Assembly (NCBI GenBank): GCA_027859195.1
Contig: JAQIBF010000035.1
Span: 1-45,483, forward strand
Source: Helicobacteraceae bacterium
GTDB lineage: Bacteria; Campylobacterota; Campylobacteria; Campylobacterales; Sulfurimonadaceae
DNA: 45,483 nucleotides
Direction of reading: 5' to 3'
Shown here: one piece after another, positions 23,402 to 32,749 of the stretch
Layout of the letters: every line of letters starts with the position of its first letter
Position numbering within the stretch: the first letter of the stretch is position 1
Made by a program: the position numbers and the translations under genes
Notes under the pieces: model-generated
Told to the model about the DNA's origin: nothing
Seen by the model: the letters and a program-made list of their open reading frames with translations, nothing else
Databases searched by the model: none

Positions 23402-25498
23402 ATGATCAATCTAAAAGACCCAAAATTCTATAATAACCGTGAGATTTCCTGGCTGCAATTTAATACCCGGGTTTTAAAACAGGCGCAAGATGAGACGCAA
23501 CCGCTGTTGGAACGCCTAAAGTTTTTAGCTATTTACGGCACTAACCTTGATGAGTTTTATATGATCCGTGTCGCCGGTCTTAAAAAGCTCTTTGCAGCAG
23601 GCGTGATGGTCTCTGGCGCTGATCGTTTAACACCGATGCAGCAGCTACGCGAAATCAGAAAATACCTGCACCAAGAACTACAGGTCGTAGAATATACCCT
23701 GACTGATATCTTTAAAAAATTAGAGAAAGAGGGCATTTCCCTCAAGTCATATGACGAAGTCAGTCAACAGCAGAAGCATCAACTCAACCGTTATTTTACA
23801 GAACAGATCTATCCTGTCATCGTTCCTATCGCTGTCGATGCCACGCATCCGTTCCCACACCTAAACAACCTCAGTTTTGGTCTTATTGTAAAACTTCAAG
23901 ATCTTGATAATGAGTCGATAGAACGTAATGGGATGGTTCGTATTCCTCGTGTTTTATCTCGTTTTGTTGAACTTGAAGATGGCTGTTATATTCCTGTAGA
24001 GAGTGTCGTAGCTGAACATGTTGGTGAACTTTTTCCAGGCTATAAACTACAGAACCACATCGCCTTTCGTGTGACACGTAATGCCGACATTACTATTGAA
24101 GAAGAAGAAGCTGATGATTTTATGGAGATCCTTGAAGAGGGGCTTCGTCTTCGTAAAAAAGGCGAATTGGTCCGTCTTGAGATAAGTCAAGAGGCTAACC
24201 CTGATCTTCTGAACTTTTTTAACCGCCATACCAATGTCTATAAAGATGATATCTATCGTTTTTCAAGCATCTTAAATCTGGGAAGTCTTTGGCAGATCGT
24301 GGGAAATAAAAATTTTGCACATTTAACCGCTACACCCTTTAAGCCCCGGCTCTTACCTCCGTTTGACACCACAGAAAACATCTTCAACATCATTGATAAA
24401 CAAGACGTTCTGATGTATCACCCCTACGAAAGTTTTGAGCCTGTAGTCAAACTGATCCAGACCGCCGCGAAAGATCCTGATGTTGTCTCAATTAAAATGA
24501 CGCTTTATCGTTCAGGCACTAATTCCCCTATTGTTCAGGCACTTATGCAGGCAGCAGAGTCTGGAAAACAGGTTACGACCATGGTGGAACTGAAAGCCCG
24601 TTTTGATGAAGAGAACAACCTTATCTGGGCAAAAGCACTCGAAAATGCGGGTGCCCATGTTATCTATGGGATACCCGGTTTCAAAGTCCATGCCAAAGCC
24701 ACACTGATCACCCGCCGCGTTGACAGTAAGCTCAAGCAGTATGCACACCTTGCAACAGGTAATTACAATCCGCAAACGGCCAAGATCTATACTGACGCCT
24801 CATACATGACCTGCAATGAAGAGATCACAAACGACCTGACCCGTTTCTTTCACTTTTTGACCGGGTTTAGTAAAAAAGGCAAGCTCAACAAGCTCTATAT
24901 GTCACCGACACAGATCAAACCAAAAGTGCTCTCAATGATCCAGAACGAAGCAAAAAAAGGGAGTGAAGGTCATATTATCGTCAAGGTAAATTCCCTGGTT
25001 GATGACGATGTCATCCGTGGCTTATATAAAGCATCTCAAGCCGGTACAAAGGTCGATCTTATCGTACGTGGCATCTGCTGCCTCAAGCCGGGTCTTGCTG
25101 GAGTAAGTGAAAATATTCGTGTTATCTCTGTGATCGGAAAATATCTGGAGCATGCCCGCATCTTTTATTTTAAACACGCTGCAACTCAACTCTATATTTC
25201 AAGTGCGGACTGGATGCCGCGTAATCTTGTTCGCCGTATTGAGCTTTTGACCGGTATAGACGATAAAGAGAGTGCGGAAAAACTCTTCAACATTCTTCAG
25301 CTTCAGATTTCAGATAATGTACTGGCACATGAACTCCAAAGTGATGGCTGTTACCACAAAGTCAAAAATGACAAGACTAAGATCATTAACAATCAAAAAC
25401 TTTTTGAGAGTCATACGAATAAGGTCTATCGGGCGTTGAAAAAAGAGTTACCAAACTATGTTCAGAAACTGGCTGCACGACTGTTAAAAGAGAGCTAG
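23402..25498 (+). CDS. ppk: Polyphosphate kinase 1
   Basis: PPK1 reversibly polymerises the gamma-phosphate of ATP into polyphosphate. The 698-residue protein has the N and head domains (EISWLQFNTRVLKQA, YGTNLDEFYMIRVAGLKK) and two phospholipase-D-like domains. The autophosphorylated His lies in PGFKVHAKATLITRR (~433-447) and the second His in YLEHARIFYFKHA (~582-594). Length and domain order are normal. It follows a clear extended -10, but the ribosome binding site before the ATG is weak. Confidence 0.97.
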   Translation: MINLKDPKFYNNREISWLQFNTRVLKQAQDETQPLLERLKFLAIYGTNLDEFYMIRVAGLKKLFAAGVMVSGADRLTPMQQLREIRKYLHQELQVVEYTLTDIFKKLEKEGISLKSYDEVSQQQKHQLNRYFTEQIYPVIVPIAVDATHPFPHLNNLSFGLIVKLQDLDNESIERNGMVRIPRVLSRFVELEDGCYIPVESVVAEHVGELFPGYKLQNHIAFRVTRNADITIEEEEADDFMEILEEGLRLRKKGELVRLEISQEANPDLLNFFNRHTNVYKDDIYRFSSILNLGSLWQIVGNKNFAHLTATPFKPRLLPPFDTTENIFNIIDKQDVLMYHPYESFEPVVKLIQTAAKDPDVVSIKMTLYRSGTNSPIVQALMQAAESGKQVTTMVELKARFDEENNLIWAKALENAGAHVIYGIPGFKVHAKATLITRRVDSKLKQYAHLATGNYNPQTAKIYTDASYMTCNEEITNDLTRFFHFLTGFSKKGKLNKLYMSPTQIKPKVLSMIQNEAKKGSEGHIIVKVNSLVDDDVIRGLYKASQAGTKVDLIVRGICCLKPGLAGVSENIRVISVIGKYLEHARIFYFKHAATQLYISSADWMPRNLVRRIELLTGIDDKESAEKLFNILQLQISDNVLAHELQSDGCYHKVKNDKTKIINNQKLFESHTNKVYRALKKELPNYVQKLAARLLKES

Positions 25499-25640
25499 TA
25501 TGCTAGAGCTCGCCTTCCGGTAAACACAGATGAGCGGAGCCCCTTCAATGAAGAAAACCGTTTGAAATTGTAGTAAAATACGGGACTCTTAGTTTTCTCT
25601 TTATAGGGTTAACAAACATATTAGACCCAAAGGAGACACT

Positions 25641-26171
25641 ATGATCTACCCTTTTAAAAGCTGGAGACCAAAACTCGGCACTAACAGCTGGATAGCACCC
25701 TCCGCAGATGTCGTAGGCAATATTACTATGGGAGAAGAGTGTTCTATCTGGTTTGGATGTGTAGTTCGCGGCGATGTCCACTACATTACTATTGGCGATC
25801 GCACCAACATCCAGGACTTGAGCATGATCCATGTCACCCATTATATAAAAGAGGACATGAGTGACGGAAACCCAACTGTAATCGGTTCTGATGTCACTAT
25901 CGGCCATAGAGTGATGATGCACGGCTGCACAATTGGCGATGCCTCTCTTATCGGTATGAGTGCCACAATATTGGACGGGGCAGTCATTGGCAAAGAGTCT
26001 ATTGTCGGTGCCGGATCCCTAGTGACCAAGAACAAGATCTTTCCTCCGCGTTCACTTATTATGGGAAGCCCTGCAAAGCTCGTCCGAGAACTTAACGACG
26101 ACGAAGTCAAAGAGCTTTATGCCTCTGCTAAACGTTATGTTGAGTTCAAAAATGACTACGTAGACATCTAA
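25641..26171 (+). CDS. Gamma-carbonic-anhydrase-like hexapeptide protein
   Basis: This 176-residue left-handed beta-helix protein is built of hexapeptide repeats (GEECSIWFGCVVRGD, IGDRTNIQDLSMIHVTH, IGHRVMMHGCTIGDASLIGM). The three His of the trimer-interface metal site are visible in MIHVTHY and IGHRVMMHGC. It groups with YrdA/PaaY/CaiE-type proteins, some of which have carbonic anhydrase activity. The exact role is unproven. The ribosome binding site AAAGGAG lies six bases before the ATG. Only three bases separate it from the next gene, so they form an operon. Confidence 0.88.
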   Translation: MIYPFKSWRPKLGTNSWIAPSADVVGNITMGEECSIWFGCVVRGDVHYITIGDRTNIQDLSMIHVTHYIKEDMSDGNPTVIGSDVTIGHRVMMHGCTIGDASLIGMSATILDGAVIGKESIVGAGSLVTKNKIFPPRSLIMGSPAKLVRELNDDEVKELYASAKRYVEFKNDYVDI

Positions 26172-26174
26172 TCA

Positions 26175-26783
26175 ATGGATATCTTTTTAATCACAGATAT
26201 TATCGGTATTATTGCTTTCAGTCTGAGCGGATTTTTAGTCGGAGTGCGCAATAAGCTCGATCTCCTTGGCATCGTTATCGCGGCATCACTGACCGCATTA
26301 GGAGGCGGTATCTTGCGTGATGCCCTGCTTCACCGTACACCCTTTGCTTTCAGTGAGTATTACCCTGCTACAACGGTTGTCATCGTCATACTTATCGCGT
26401 TTGCCTTTCAATCCATGCGCTCAGAGAAGATCGAGCATAAATGGCTTTTTGTGGTCAGTGACACCGTTGGTCTCGTCGCTTTTAGCATAACAGGCGCCCT
26501 TTTAGCCATCCATGCCGAATACAATGTCTTTGGCGTGGTTATCTTAAGCTTCTTGACCGCTGTCGGAGGCGGGGTAACGCGCGATATCATGATCAACAAA
26601 GTGCCGGCAGTACTGGTCAGTGACTTCTACGGCTCCATCGCACTCATCGTTGCTATAATGCTTGCTGCCTTAAACTACATCGATCTGATGTCTAACTTGT
26701 CCATAATGGCTGTTGCCCTTACAACAGTCCTACTGCGGCTTGTAGCCTACAAAAAGCAGTGGCATCTACCGACAATGAGTTAA
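26175..26783 (+). CDS. TRIC/UPF0126-family membrane cation channel
   Basis: This 202-residue protein has seven hydrophobic helices formed by two repeated units, each with the signature glycines (LTALGGGILRDALL and LTAVGGGVTRDIMI). This is the bacterial TRIC (UPF0126, YadS/YicG-like) family of trimeric monovalent cation channels. Physiological role unknown here. It is co-transcribed with the carbonic-anhydrase-like gene. A bidirectional terminator lies ~115 bases downstream. Confidence 0.87.
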   Translation: MDIFLITDIIGIIAFSLSGFLVGVRNKLDLLGIVIAASLTALGGGILRDALLHRTPFAFSEYYPATTVVIVILIAFAFQSMRSEKIEHKWLFVVSDTVGLVAFSITGALLAIHAEYNVFGVVILSFLTAVGGGVTRDIMINKVPAVLVSDFYGSIALIVAIMLAALNYIDLMSNLSIMAVALTTVLLRLVAYKKQWHLPTMS

Positions 26784-26825
26784 TGCTAGACAGTTAAGTG
26801 TTAAGCAAGATGGCGCAGCTCATCT

Positions 26826-27024
26826 TAAACAGTTCTTGAATTAGGAAAAGGTCACCCGTCGCAGGTACTTCGTACATCTGCTTTGGTTCCGATCCTAAAA
26901 AAGCCAAGCAAATGGCTTTTTCTTAACGGTTCTCAGGTGTAAGTTGTGCTGAAGCGATCCCGAAGACGCACTACTGTGCGTCGAGTGGTGAACTGAAGCG
27001 CAAATTGCGCCGAAGCTGGAACTT
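26826..27024. repeat. Structured intergenic repeat, copy B (composite)
   Basis: Three hairpins are visible: GCAG-type stem around GTACTTCGTAC (26862-26880), the terminator (26897-26922), and GACGCACTA/CTGTGCGTC (26964-26981). The first two match the module at 14.0 kb in order and flanking words. The third, with its flank GCAA..TGCGC.GAAGCT, matches the module downstream of fabG at 34.5 kb. It occupies the whole gap up to the argJ stop. Confidence 0.5.
26897..26922 (+). terminator. Bidirectional rho-independent terminator
   Basis: AAAAAGCC and GGCTTTTT form an 8-bp stem flanked by A and T tracts, between the convergent TRIC and argJ genes. It is nearly identical to the terminator at 14.0 kb when read on the opposite strand. 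Confidence 0.75.
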
Positions 27025-28206
27025 TTAAGTACGGTAGTCCGCGTTTATTTTTACATACTCGTTCCCTAAATCACAGCCGTAAGCCCTAAAAGTACCACCG
27101 CCGACACCCAGGTCAACATTAATGGTAAAAGCATCCCGTTTCATGATCTCGGAAGCTCGAACTTCAACCTCGTCATTGAACAGATTTTCACCCTGCTTAA
27201 AAAGCAAAACGTCTTCATAGGCAATCGTCAGCTTCTCTTCATCACAAACAGCACCACTAGCGCCAACTGACATTGCGATACGTCCCCAGTTAGGATCTTC
27301 ACCAAAGAGCGCTGTTTTAATGAGAAGTGAGTTAGAAAGGGTCTTTGCTACCTTCTCAGCTTCTGTGTTACTATAGGCTCCTGTGACGTGATAGGTAACC
27401 AACTTAGTCGCGCCCTCACCATCACGGACCATCTCTTTCGCTAAAAAATCCATCACGATAAACAGTGCCTCTTCAAAAGCATCATCATCATGGCAGACTG
27501 CCCGAGCATTTGACATTAAAAAGACCGTGTCATTCGTGGACGTGTCGCCATCTACGCTTGCGGCATTAAATGTTTTAGCATTGACACGTTCCAAGATCTC
27601 TTGCATCGTGATGTAATTGATCTGCGCATCGGTAGTGATGTAACAGAGCATCGTTGCCATTGCAGGATTTATCATACCGGCACCTTTGGCCATTGCACCT
27701 ATCGTAAAGAACTTTCCATCTTCAAGTTCTACATCGACAGCAATCTCTTTGGCAAAACGGTCTGTTGTCATAATTGCCTGTGCTGCTGCATGTGGGTTTT
27801 TAACACTCAGGTCAAACTTCTTTGCCCCCTCGACTATCTTATCTTTAGGAAGACGCACACCGATCACACCGGTAGAACTCATCAAAGGGTTGATAAGACT
27901 ATTTTTCTCTTGTTTAACACTCTCTAAAATCTCTTCAAGATCAGCTAGACCAGGTTTACCGGTCATCGCATTGGCATTTTTAGAATTTATCATTACAAAG
28001 TTGGTCTGTTTTACACCCTTTGCATGACGAATAGGTGCAGCAGCCATCTTATTTGTTGTAAAAACAGAGGCTAAGGCACAAAGTTGGTCGCTATAGACAA
28101 AGGCCATATCTTTTGCACCACCTTTTTTTAACCCGGCAGATATCCCATCAGCATAAAAACCTATAGGCGCACAAACGCCTTCACTATTACTCGTAATTTT
28201 ATACAT
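27025..28206 (-). CDS. argJ: Bifunctional glutamate N-acetyltransferase / ornithine acetyltransferase
   Basis: ArgJ transfers the acetyl group from N-acetylornithine to glutamate (and may use acetyl-CoA), closing the cyclic arginine pathway. The 393-residue precursor contains the self-cleavage site in KGAGMINPAMATMLCYITTD, where the Thr of ATML becomes the nucleophile of the beta chain. Other family stretches are FTTNKMAAAP, DGDTSTNDTVFL and FGEDPNWGRI. Its start overlaps the end of the K+ channel gene by eight bases. Confidence 0.96.
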   Translation of the reverse strand: MYKITSNSEGVCAPIGFYADGISAGLKKGGAKDMAFVYSDQLCALASVFTTNKMAAAPIRHAKGVKQTNFVMINSKNANAMTGKPGLADLEEILESVKQEKNSLINPLMSSTGVIGVRLPKDKIVEGAKKFDLSVKNPHAAAQAIMTTDRFAKEIAVDVELEDGKFFTIGAMAKGAGMINPAMATMLCYITTDAQINYITMQEILERVNAKTFNAASVDGDTSTNDTVFLMSNARAVCHDDDAFEEALFIVMDFLAKEMVRDGEGATKLVTYHVTGAYSNTEAEKVAKTLSNSLLIKTALFGEDPNWGRIAMSVGASGAVCDEEKLTIAYEDVLLFKQGENLFNDEVEVRASEIMKRDAFTINVDLGVGGGTFRAYGCDLGNEYVKINADYRT

Positions 28207-29329
28207 ATTTTAATTCCTCTGGTTTCTGGCGTTTTTGAACAATGCCTTTTGTAATATTGATCCCTTTTTGTGTTCCGATTACGAGTAACTTTGATTCACT
28301 GGTCACAAGGCTATTTCCATCTGGCATCGGCACAAATTTACCATCTTTTTTTGTCACACCAACGACCGCCACATTCGCGATCTGTCGCAGATGTGTCTCT
28401 TTTAATTTCCGCAGTACCATCCAACTGTATTTTGGAACAAATACCTCTTCCATATCAAGCGGTGTATCTGTCTGGTATAGAAATTCTTCTAACAGGTTCT
28501 CCATATCAGGACGTGCTGCCATAGCCGTAATACGTTGTGCTGTGAGTTTAGTTGCAGAGACAACCGTATCTGCCCCTAGTTTTTTTAGTTTGCTCACGTC
28601 ACTTTCGGTATCTGCTGCTGAGATGACGTTATACGGCTTCGCTATAAAATGCTCTTTTTCAAAAAGACGTACAGACGCGATAATCGCGATATTGTCAGCA
28701 ATAGAGCTTGAGAGGGTGATCAGACCATCTGCTGAACTTAGATGTGATTTCAACATAGCCTGTTCTGTATGCGGCTCATCTTGAATAAAATAGGGGTACC
28801 TAAACTTTGTAGCGATCTCTTCCATATCTTCACGCGGATCAACCACGATAAAAGGGATGTGGTTGGCACGAAGTTGCTGTGTCACCTCAATCGTATAATC
28901 GTTGTGATAACAGACGACAAAATGCTTTTTAAGCCGTGCAATTTTGTACAACATACTGCGCTCCTTCAATGTGTTTAAAAGATGTCCCCGATTAATCTCG
29001 GCGACCATAATACCCACTGCCATGGAGAAGACAGCGAACCCGGTAATAATAAGTGTGATTGTAAAGATTCGTCCCGCATCAGAAATGGGTGATATCTCGC
29101 CAAAACCTACTGTAGTAAATGTCACACCAGTTTGATAAATTGCATCCATGAGCGTAAAATCATCTATGATAATATAGCCAATTGTCCCAATTAACATGGT
29201 AAGTACAGTGAAGATTATAGGTAGACGGAATGCGTGAAGGTTAGAATAAAAATCGGGTAGAACAGATGGGTCTGGTTTGGGAGATTCCTCCCAGTGTAGA
29301 AAGTTTCGAAGCCTGGTAATCAGGTTCAA
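28199..29329 (-). CDS. Two-TM potassium channel with RCK (TrkA-N/TrkA-C) domains
   Basis: This 376-residue channel subunit has a first helix (~32-54), the pore loop with filter TVGFGEISP (~72-80), and a second helix (~88-110). Then follow a TrkA-N Rossmann domain (KKHFVVCYHNDYTIEVTQQL from ~133, with a non-standard glycine motif) and a TrkA-C-like domain (~290-370). This is the MthK/Kch layout. Opening is presumably ligand-gated, but the ligand is unknown. The start is TTG at 29329. It lies 16 bases from the rpmB stop and overlaps argJ. Confidence 0.9.
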   Translation of the reverse strand: MNLITRLRNFLHWEESPKPDPSVLPDFYSNLHAFRLPIIFTVLTMLIGTIGYIIIDDFTLMDAIYQTGVTFTTVGFGEISPISDAGRIFTITLIITGFAVFSMAVGIMVAEINRGHLLNTLKERSMLYKIARLKKHFVVCYHNDYTIEVTQQLRANHIPFIVVDPREDMEEIATKFRYPYFIQDEPHTEQAMLKSHLSSADGLITLSSSIADNIAIIASVRLFEKEHFIAKPYNVISAADTESDVSKLKKLGADTVVSATKLTAQRITAMAARPDMENLLEEFLYQTDTPLDMEEVFVPKYSWMVLRKLKETHLRQIANVAVVGVTKKDGKFVPMPDGNSLVTSESKLLVIGTQKGINITKGIVQKRQKPEELKYV

Positions 29330-29345
29330 AATATAACCTTATCGG

Positions 29346-29534
29346 TTACGACGCTTTCTTAAGTGTTCTAAGCGCTTTAGCAGAAATTCTGATCTTCTGA
29401 GTAGTACCGTCTTCTAGTGTGATACGTACTGATCGAAGGTTTGGCAAAAAACGACGTTTAGTTCTGTTTTTTGCGTGAGACACGTTATTTCCAGCCATAG
29501 GGCCTTTACCACTGATTGCACATCTTCTTGCCAT
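29346..29534 (-). CDS. rpmB: 50S ribosomal protein L28
   Basis: This is a 62-residue L28, starting MARRCAISGKGPMAGNNVSH and ending RISAKALRTLKK, typical of the family. The start at 29534 is chosen because AAGGATACCCT directly precedes it. An upstream in-frame methionine at 29585 would add 17 residues foreign to L28. A TATAAT box lies at 29566-29571. Confidence 0.97.
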   Translation of the reverse strand: MARRCAISGKGPMAGNNVSHAKNRTKRRFLPNLRSVRITLEDGTTQKIRISAKALRTLKKAS

Positions 29535-29565
29535 AGGGTATCCTTGCATAATTTTAAAGTTGCGC

Positions 29566-29571
29566 ATTATA
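29566..29571 (-). promoter_or_regulatory. -10 element of rpmB
   Basis: On the minus strand TAGATATAATGCG contains a perfect TATAAT, 31 bases before the rpmB start. Confidence 0.55.
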
Positions 29572-29697
29572 TCTATGTAAAGCAAAAACTGAGCTTAACT
29601 AATAAATGGACAACCTTTTTATTTTTAGTAAAAAACAATTATATCGCAATCAATAAGAAAGTTTCGCTAAAATTACAAAAAACAAAAGTAGTCAAAT

Positions 29698-30339
29698 ATG
29701 TTAGTAGCCCCAAGTGTACTCTCTGCCGATTTCGGTAATCTCGAACGTGATGTCAAAGCAATCTGTGCTGCCGGTTGTGATCTTGTTCATGTTGATGTAA
29801 TGGATGGTCATTTTGTTCCGAATCTTACAATAGGCCCTGTTGTTGTTTCCGCTATTGCAAAAGCAGCAACAAAACCCTTAGATATACACCTTATGGTAGA
29901 AAACAACACTTTTTTTGTTGATCTTTTCGCACCACTCAAACCAGCCTATATCTCTTTTCATATCGAAGAGGAGAAAAATCCTCACCGCTTGGTACAGTAT
30001 ATTCGTTCTCTTGGAATAAAACCGGCTGTTGTATTAAATCCGCATACGCCGGCTGAAGCTATTGAATACCTGCTTCCTGATCTGGACATGGTCTTAGTAA
30101 TGAGCGTCAACCCTGGTTTTGGCGGACAATCATTTATCCCTACCGTTGTAGAGAAGATCAAACGTCTAAAAAAACTTCGTGATAGAATAAACCCCGATTG
30201 TCTTATCGAAATTGATGGTGGTGTGACAGGCCAGAATATTGCCTTGCTTAAAGAGGCTGGTGTAGATGTCTGTGTTGCGGGTTCTTATGTCTTTAAACAC
30301 GAAAGTTTTGAAACAGCCATTCAAAATCTTCGTCCATAA
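29698..30339 (+). CDS. rpe: Ribulose-phosphate 3-epimerase
   Basis: Rpe interconverts ribulose 5-phosphate and xylulose 5-phosphate. The 213-residue TIM barrel has the metal and catalytic motifs VHVDVMDGHFVPNLTIGP (~31-48), HLMVEN, MSVNPGFGGQSF (~141-152) and EIDGGV. A -10 TAAAAT lies at 29668-29673, and the ribosome binding site is weak. It is the first gene of a plus-strand operon with trpF and the exonuclease gene. Confidence 0.97.
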   Translation: MLVAPSVLSADFGNLERDVKAICAAGCDLVHVDVMDGHFVPNLTIGPVVVSAIAKAATKPLDIHLMVENNTFFVDLFAPLKPAYISFHIEEEKNPHRLVQYIRSLGIKPAVVLNPHTPAEAIEYLLPDLDMVLVMSVNPGFGGQSFIPTVVEKIKRLKKLRDRINPDCLIEIDGGVTGQNIALLKEAGVDVCVAGSYVFKHESFETAIQNLRP

Positions 30340-30348
30340 GGCTGCAAT

Positions 30349-30945
30349 GTGCGTGTAAAGATCTGCGGGATTACAACATACGAAGACGCCATAATGGCAA
30401 TCGACGCGGGTGCTGATGCGCTTGGTTTTGTTTTCTACCCACATTCTCCTCGTTTTATCACACCGAGCGATGCAAAAAAAATCATTGAGAAGCTCCCTCC
30501 TTTTGTAGAGAAAGTTGGCCTCTTTGTCAATGAGAAAGCAAGCGTTATTAACAACATGAGCAAAGAGAGCGGAGTCACTCTTGCACAAATCCATTTCGAT
30601 GCACCACAAGAGACCTTGAAGAGCCTTATACTGCCCTATGTGCAAGTCACAAGAGCTGCCCATGAAGAAGATATCTCACAACTAGATGGCCAATATCGTT
30701 TGGTTGATGCCTACTGTGAGGCTTATGGCGGTATGGGTAAACGACTCAATCTGGAATGGTTCAAAGGCAAAGACAATCGTCATATTATTTTAGCCGGTGG
30801 ATTGAGTCCAGAAAACGTTCATGAGACCTTGGGCTATGGCTTTTATGGTGTTGATGTCAGCTCAAGTGTTGAAGCATCCAAAGGGATCAAAGACCCTCAA
30901 AAAGTCCGCACCTTTATAGCCAATGCAAAAAAGAGATCACGTTAA
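30349..30945 (+). CDS. trpF: Phosphoribosylanthranilate isomerase
   Basis: TrpF catalyses the third step of tryptophan synthesis from chorismate. The 198-residue barrel starts MRVKICGITTYEDA, with catalytic Cys in KICGIT, and has LAGGLSPENV and GVDVSSSVEASKGIKD for phosphate binding. The start is GTG at 30349, nine bases after the rpe stop. The nearby ATG at 30347 is out of frame and stops at once. It stands apart from other trp genes in this window. Confidence 0.96.
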   Translation: MRVKICGITTYEDAIMAIDAGADALGFVFYPHSPRFITPSDAKKIIEKLPPFVEKVGLFVNEKASVINNMSKESGVTLAQIHFDAPQETLKSLILPYVQVTRAAHEEDISQLDGQYRLVDAYCEAYGGMGKRLNLEWFKGKDNRHIILAGGLSPENVHETLGYGFYGVDVSSSVEASKGIKDPQKVRTFIANAKKRSR

Positions 30946-31745
30946 TGCGTCCTTTTGACCACAAAACTTCACTTAAACTCGCTTCAAAAAAAGGGGCGGA
31001 TATTACTGAACTTCGACCCTTTATGGATGAAGCACTTGAACTTGAACTACTTATGGCCCCGGCACAAGGTCTTGAAATCATCACAAAAGACAATCGTTAC
31101 TACTACAAAACAAAAACCCAAAAGAAAGAAGAGTCAACCTACTGTATTGTCGATATCGAAACGAATGGTTCTAAACCTGAAAAACACCAGATTATAGAGA
31201 TCGGCGCCATCAAAGTAAAAAATGGAAAAATCGTTAGCCAATATGAGAGTCTTGTACAGTGTGATCAAATATCAAAACATATTGCGCAACTAACCGGTAT
31301 CAGTGTAGAAGATACTAAAAATGCTCCGCCTCTTCAACGTGTTCTCAACGAGTTTAAAGCATTTTTGGGGACAGATATCTTTATTGCGCATTCTGTCAAG
31401 TTTGATTACGGGTTTATCACTGCAATGTACCAAAAGCTGAACATGCAACCGATGCTAAATCGTCACCTCTGCAGTATAGACCTGGCAGAACGCACCTTCT
31501 CTTCCTATCGATATGGATTAGACTATCTTAATGAGTCACTTAATCTTCACCTTACAGCCACACATCATCGTGCCCTTTCTGATGCGATCACCACTACTGA
31601 ACTGTTTTTGATCTCTTTGGAGCTTCTTCCAGATGATATCAAAACGGTTGAGGAGTTGATACATTTTTCTAAACAGGGCAAACGTTTTAAACGACCTAAA
31701 TTTGATCCATTACTTAATATTGATATGAAAAGTGAAAAGTTATAA
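30945..31745 (+). CDS. DnaQ-like 3'-5' exonuclease
   Basis: This 266-residue protein has a DEDDh exonuclease domain (~65-235). The motifs are IVDIETNG (Exo I), IAHSVKFDYGF (Exo II) and HHRALSDA (Exo III). The first ~60 residues form a separate small domain of unknown role. It resembles the epsilon-like exonuclease subunit of DNA polymerase III, but could equally be a general nuclease. The ATG overlaps the trpF stop by one base (TAATG). Confidence 0.88.
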   Translation: MRPFDHKTSLKLASKKGADITELRPFMDEALELELLMAPAQGLEIITKDNRYYYKTKTQKKEESTYCIVDIETNGSKPEKHQIIEIGAIKVKNGKIVSQYESLVQCDQISKHIAQLTGISVEDTKNAPPLQRVLNEFKAFLGTDIFIAHSVKFDYGFITAMYQKLNMQPMLNRHLCSIDLAERTFSSYRYGLDYLNESLNLHLTATHHRALSDAITTTELFLISLELLPDDIKTVEELIHFSKQGKRFKRPKFDPLLNIDMKSEKL

Positions 31746-31798
31746 ATTCTGTCTCTGATACGGAATTTATAAAGAAGAGAAGAAGGTAAAAATAAACT

Positions 31799-32734
31799 TT
31801 ATTCTGCGTATGCACCCATACTGGTCAAACGGTTATAACGCTTATCCATGCGTTCATCAGAACTTAACGTACTGAGTTCATTCACGCACTTCAAGAAGTA
31901 GTCACCGATAGCATCAGCAGCACCTTCTTTGTTACGGTGCGCCCCAATAAGCGGTTCATCAATAACATCATCGATAAGCTCCAGGTTTTTAAGATCAGAA
32001 CTCGTGATCTTAAGTGCTTTAGTTGCAGCTTCGACTTTAGACGGATCATTCCACAAAATAGCAGAACACCCTTCAGGAGAGATGACAGAAAACACAGAGT
32101 AACGCATCATTGCCAGCTTATCAGCAACACCGATAGCCAGTGCTCCGCCAGAACCACCCTCGCCGATAACAACAGAGACTGTAATGGTATTTAGCTGAGA
32201 CAGTTCCAGAAGATTACGTGCAATAGCTTCCGATTGATTACGCTCTTCCGCACCAAGACCTGGATATGCACCAGGAGTGTCAATGAGCATTAACAGTGGA
32301 AGATTGAATTTTTCGGCTAGTTTGGCAACACGAAGTGCCTTACGATAACCTTCAGGATTTGGCATACCAAAGTTGCGTTTTAACTTGTTTTTAGTCCCAC
32401 GTCCCTTTTGCTCACCGATGACAACAGTACGTTCTCCACCTATGTACCCCATATAGCAGACAATTGCTGCGTCGTCAGCATAGTGACGATCACCATGCAG
32501 TTCGACTTTGTCTGTCATCAAAAGATTGATGTAGTCTAGCGCATAAGGACGGTCAGCATGACGGGCAAGCTGTAGCTCTTGATATGGAGACAGGTTTTTG
32601 TAGGTCTTGGCTACCTCTTTTTCTAGATCAGCCTGGAGGATCTCTGCCGCATGTTTGTCATGACGAACTTCTGCTGAGATAATATCTTCTTGAATCTGTT
32701 TGATCTTCTGTTCAAAATCGAGGTATGTAGCCAA
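31799..32734 (-). CDS. accA: Acetyl-CoA carboxylase carboxyltransferase subunit alpha
   Basis: AccA with AccD transfers carboxyl from biotin to acetyl-CoA, giving malonyl-CoA for fatty acid synthesis. The 311-residue protein has the N-terminal helical region ([25 protein letters not shown]), the glycine-rich core [27 protein letters not shown] and [20 protein letters not shown]. The start is TTG at 32734, with AAGGA upstream. It lies 15 bases after fabF, so the two are co-transcribed. Confidence 0.97.
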   Translation of the reverse strand: MATYLDFEQKIKQIQEDIISAEVRHDKHAAEILQADLEKEVAKTYKNLSPYQELQLARHADRPYALDYINLLMTDKVELHGDRHYADDAAIVCYMGYIGGERTVVIGEQKGRGTKNKLKRNFGMPNPEGYRKALRVAKLAEKFNLPLLMLIDTPGAYPGLGAEERNQSEAIARNLLELSQLNTITVSVVIGEGGSGGALAIGVADKLAMMRYSVFSVISPEGCSAILWNDPSKVEAATKALKITSSDLKNLELIDDVIDEPLIGAHRNKEGAADAIGDYFLKCVNELSTLSSDERMDKRYNRLTSMGAYAE

Positions 32735-32749
32735 AACTAAGGTCCTTGC

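Noticed and set aside
29535-29585. N-terminal extension of L28
   Set aside because: It would begin inside the promoter, and the family start MARRC has a clear ribosome binding site.
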